In this document: piece after piece, positions 62,027 through 64,000 of the stretch
How the letters are laid out: each line of letters starts with the position of its first letter
Numbering within the stretch: the stretch's first letter is position 1
Assembly: GCF_013403925.1 (NCBI RefSeq)
Contig: NZ_JABFDJ010000004.1
Span: forward strand, 62,001 to 126,000
Length of the DNA stretch: 64,000 bases
Reading direction: 5' to 3'
Origin: Winogradskyella wichelsiae
GTDB taxonomy: Bacteria > Bacteroidota > Bacteroidia > Flavobacteriales > Flavobacteriaceae
Program-made: the position numbers and the translations under genes
The notes under the pieces: generated by a model
What the model saw: the letters and a program-made list of their open reading frames with translations, nothing else
Databases searched by the model: none
Told to the model about the DNA's origin: nothing

Positions 62027-62914
62027 ATGACTAAAACCATAATTATCCTAACCCTATTGCTGATCATTAGTTTTAAAGGCAATACTCAAGCTCTAATTGA
62101 AAGCCCTAGAGCACTGAAAACCATAGAAAATATTTGGGATTTAGACAAAGCCAATAAACAAGGGACTTTTAAGCTTACACCTTACAAGCCTATATATGTT
62201 ACAGCTGCAAGATGGTCTAACAGCCCAAACAAATTACCTTATAGCGAAAATCCAGATTATTCATTAACAGAGCCTGTAGATTACAACAGTTTTGAAGCTA
62301 AGTTTCAGCTTAGTTTTAAAACTAAGATTGCAGAATCTATACTCTTTGGTGAAGGAGATTTATGGCTTGGTTACACCCAAATAGCCCATTGGCAAATTTA
62401 CAATACCGATATCTCGCGCGCTTTTAGGGAATTAAACTATGAGCCCGAGTTGATTTTAACCTATCCACTTAATTTAAAATTTGCTGGGTTTACTATAAAA
62501 ATGGCGCGCTTTAGTTTTAACCACCAATCTAATGGTCGAGACCTACCACGATCGCGAAGTTGGAACCGCTTTATATTCAGTCTTGCTATGGAAACTAAAA
62601 ACCTACAATTAGAGATTTCTCCTTGGTTTAGATTGCCTGATGACGAAGACGAAAACCCACTTATTACAAGTTACGTTGGCAATGCCAGCATTACAGCCAC
62701 CTACAAACTAAGCAAACATACTTTTTACGCTATTTTTAATAATTCATTTAAGCTCAATGATAACCACGGTAACTTACAATTTAACTACCTCTATCCGCTC
62801 AACGAAAATTTAAACTTACACGCGCAATTATTTACAGGTTATGGTGAAACGTTAATAGATTATAATCACTACCAAAATACCATTGGCTTAGGACTTTCGC
62901 TTTATAATTGGTAA
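62027..62914 (+). CDS. pldA: Outer-membrane phospholipase A (OMPLA family)
   Basis: 295 residues. Signal peptide ending near NTQA. Catalytic triad His166, Ser168 in NHQSNG and Asn180 (RSWNRF), with the same spacings as His142/Ser144/Asn156 of E. coli OMPLA. The rest shows the alternating strands of a 12-strand barrel. It hydrolyses phospholipids in the outer membrane when asymmetry is disturbed. Confidence 0.95.
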   Translation: MTKTIIILTLLLIISFKGNTQALIESPRALKTIENIWDLDKANKQGTFKLTPYKPIYVTAARWSNSPNKLPYSENPDYSLTEPVDYNSFEAKFQLSFKTKIAESILFGEGDLWLGYTQIAHWQIYNTDISRAFRELNYEPELILTYPLNLKFAGFTIKMARFSFNHQSNGRDLPRSRSWNRFIFSLAMETKNLQLEISPWFRLPDDEDENPLITSYVGNASITATYKLSKHTFYAIFNNSFKLNDNHGNLQFNYLYPLNENLNLHAQLFTGYGETLIDYNHYQNTIGLGLSLYNW

Positions 62915-63024
62915 CCCTTATGGAATTTGTATACTTTAACAGTTTCTTAGTGTGAATAGCCTGATGCTACGTTGAAAATAATATTATTTTTGACCGCTTA
63001 GAACCCTAACAAACGTACGCTGTA

Positions 63025-64000
63025 ATGAAAAAGGTTAATAATAAGAAAACTCTACTGATTAAAATCTTAAAATGGACCATAAGTATTATTGCGCTACTAA
63101 TTATTAGTATGCTTGCTATTCCAAGCCTTTTTAATGATGTTATTGCCAATCAGATAAAAAAAGGGATTAACGAGAACTTAGCAACAGAACTTCAATTTAA
63201 GGACTCTAATATTTCATTTTTTAATCATTTTCCGTCTCTAACTTTTTCATTTGAAGATGTTAATCTTTCTAGTTCGCAACCTTTTGAAAAAGACTCTTTA
63301 ATAACGGCAAAAGAACTTGGCTTTGGCATTAATGTGTTTAAACTTATTTTTTCGGATAAAGTGGTAATTAATGAGACCTACTTAACTGATTGCCATATTA
63401 AATTAGTTATAGATAAGTTTGGCCGAAATAATTACGATATATTTAAAACTACAGACACACTTGCTGCTTCTAAAATAGACACTAAAACAGATACGACTGC
63501 ACTAGGCTTGAATCTGAACTTAAAACATTTAAAGATTGACAATGCCGTAGTGCATTATGAAGACCAAGACCTTGGTATTACTGTAATTTCTAATGGATTG
63601 AATTATAATGGTAAAGGTGGACTTGTTGAAGGGAAGTTAGAATTAGGTTCTAAATTAGACATTACGAGTATCGATGTGGTTTTTGATCATGTAGATTACT
63701 TAAAAGGCAAGAAATTAAGAGCACGTTCTTTTACCATTTACGATACTGAGAACCTCTCAATTGCATTAGATAAAAACACCATTGCCTTAAATGAATTAAA
63801 GGTAAATTTCCATGGGAAACTAGAAGTTTTTGAAAACGGGTTTGCATACAATTTGGTATTTAACACCGAAGCCGGCACACTTGAAGACGTTGTAAGTGCT
63901 TTACCCCCAAAATACACCGAATGGTCTAAAACCGTTTCGCTTAACGGAGATCTAGATGCTAAACTACAGCTTACAGGCTATACAGGTATTGTTCCTAAAG
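63025..64000 (+). CDS. AsmA-family protein (5' part, runs off the window)
   Basis: Open frame from the ATG at 63025 to the end of the window (at least 325 residues). N-terminal transmembrane helix (about 13-33), then the AsmA start pattern (VIANQIKKGINENLATELQFKDSNISFFNHFPSLTF) and a long beta-rich part with repeated hydrophobic strands. AsmA-like proteins are thought to move lipids across the periplasm. The C-terminus is missing here because of the window edge. Confidence 0.9.
   Translation, partial: MKKVNNKKTLLIKILKWTISIIALLIISMLAIPSLFNDVIANQIKKGINENLATELQFKDSNISFFNHFPSLTFSFEDVNLSSSQPFEKDSLITAKELGFGINVFKLIFSDKVVINETYLTDCHIKLVIDKFGRNNYDIFKTTDTLAASKIDTKTDTTALGLNLNLKHLKIDNAVVHYEDQDLGITVISNGLNYNGKGGLVEGKLELGSKLDITSIDVVFDHVDYLKGKKLRARSFTIYDTENLSIALDKNTIALNELKVNFHGKLEVFENGFAYNLVFNTEAGTLEDVVSALPPKYTEWSKTVSLNGDLDAKLQLTGYTGIVPK

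Overview
The window looks like a chromosomal segment of a marine-type Flavobacteriaceae (Bacteroidota). The reasons are low GC, starts without clear Shine-Dalgarno sequences, -7 elements of the TAnnTTTG kind, a type IX secretion (T9SS) sorting domain, many small lipoproteins, and families typical of this group (DUF6266, DUF3703, PriCT-2/DUF3987, CzcA fused to TolC). No rRNA, tRNA or CRISPR array was seen.

Region 1 (about 1-24,850) is a self-contained accessory locus. Nearly all genes read leftward and encode lipoproteins, small membrane proteins and repeat proteins (YwqK/MORN-like, WG, ankyrin, parallel beta-helix, an Imm17-like protein). At its centre an eight-gene operon (16190 down to 7224) ends with a TPR/LytS-type histidine kinase and a LytTR response regulator. 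Seven intergenic copies of a two-part motif, CAAATA-N15-CGAATA (21-bp period, the geometry of LytTR sites), lie in front of the transcription units of this block. In six of them a TTG promoter element follows at a fixed distance. I infer that the encoded two-component system controls the whole block, including its own operon. A 44-residue putative secreted peptide and a pair of paralogous lipoproteins are in the same proposed regulon.

Region 2 (about 24,937-45,279) is a 20.3-kb integrative island in the 3' end of mnmE. It is bounded by 16-bp direct repeats that differ at one base. Both copies encode the same last residues of MnmE (Cys-Ile-Gly-Lys-stop), which is strong evidence for the attachment site. 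From the integrase side it carries an excisionase-like HTH protein, a tyrosine recombinase, an unknown protein, two HTH proteins, a BT4734/VirE_N primase-like protein, a PriCT-2/DUF3987 protein, an XRE regulator, a 107-residue helical protein, a full-length prokaryotic Argonaute with a degenerate catalytic tetrad, a heavy-metal efflux set (CzcA-TolC fusion, CzcB-like adaptor, Fur-family regulator, DUF3703, P1B ATPase), about 1 kb of non-coding DNA with two related palindromic units, a DUF6943-like protein and a DUF6266 protein. No relaxase or conjugation gene is present. The XRE / 107-aa / Argonaute operon is the best candidate for an undescribed (probably defence) system.

Region 3 (about 45,265-64,000) is ordinary flavobacterial chromosome: mnmE, a TlpA-like lipoprotein, a nitronate-monooxygenase-like protein, rhomboid protease, LpxL-type acyltransferase, a class V aminotransferase, phosphohexomutase (glmM-like), AcpH-like phosphodiesterase, a T9SS-sorted GEVED protein, an NYN-LOTUS protein, DUF2452, FAH-family hydrolase, phospholipase A and the start of an AsmA-like protein. 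Four proteins too short or too open-ended for routine calling are added here (58037-58174, 59930-60076, 60944-61054, 63025 to the end), along with a 5 x 11-bp GC-rich tandem repeat and a 3 x 16-bp tandem repeat.
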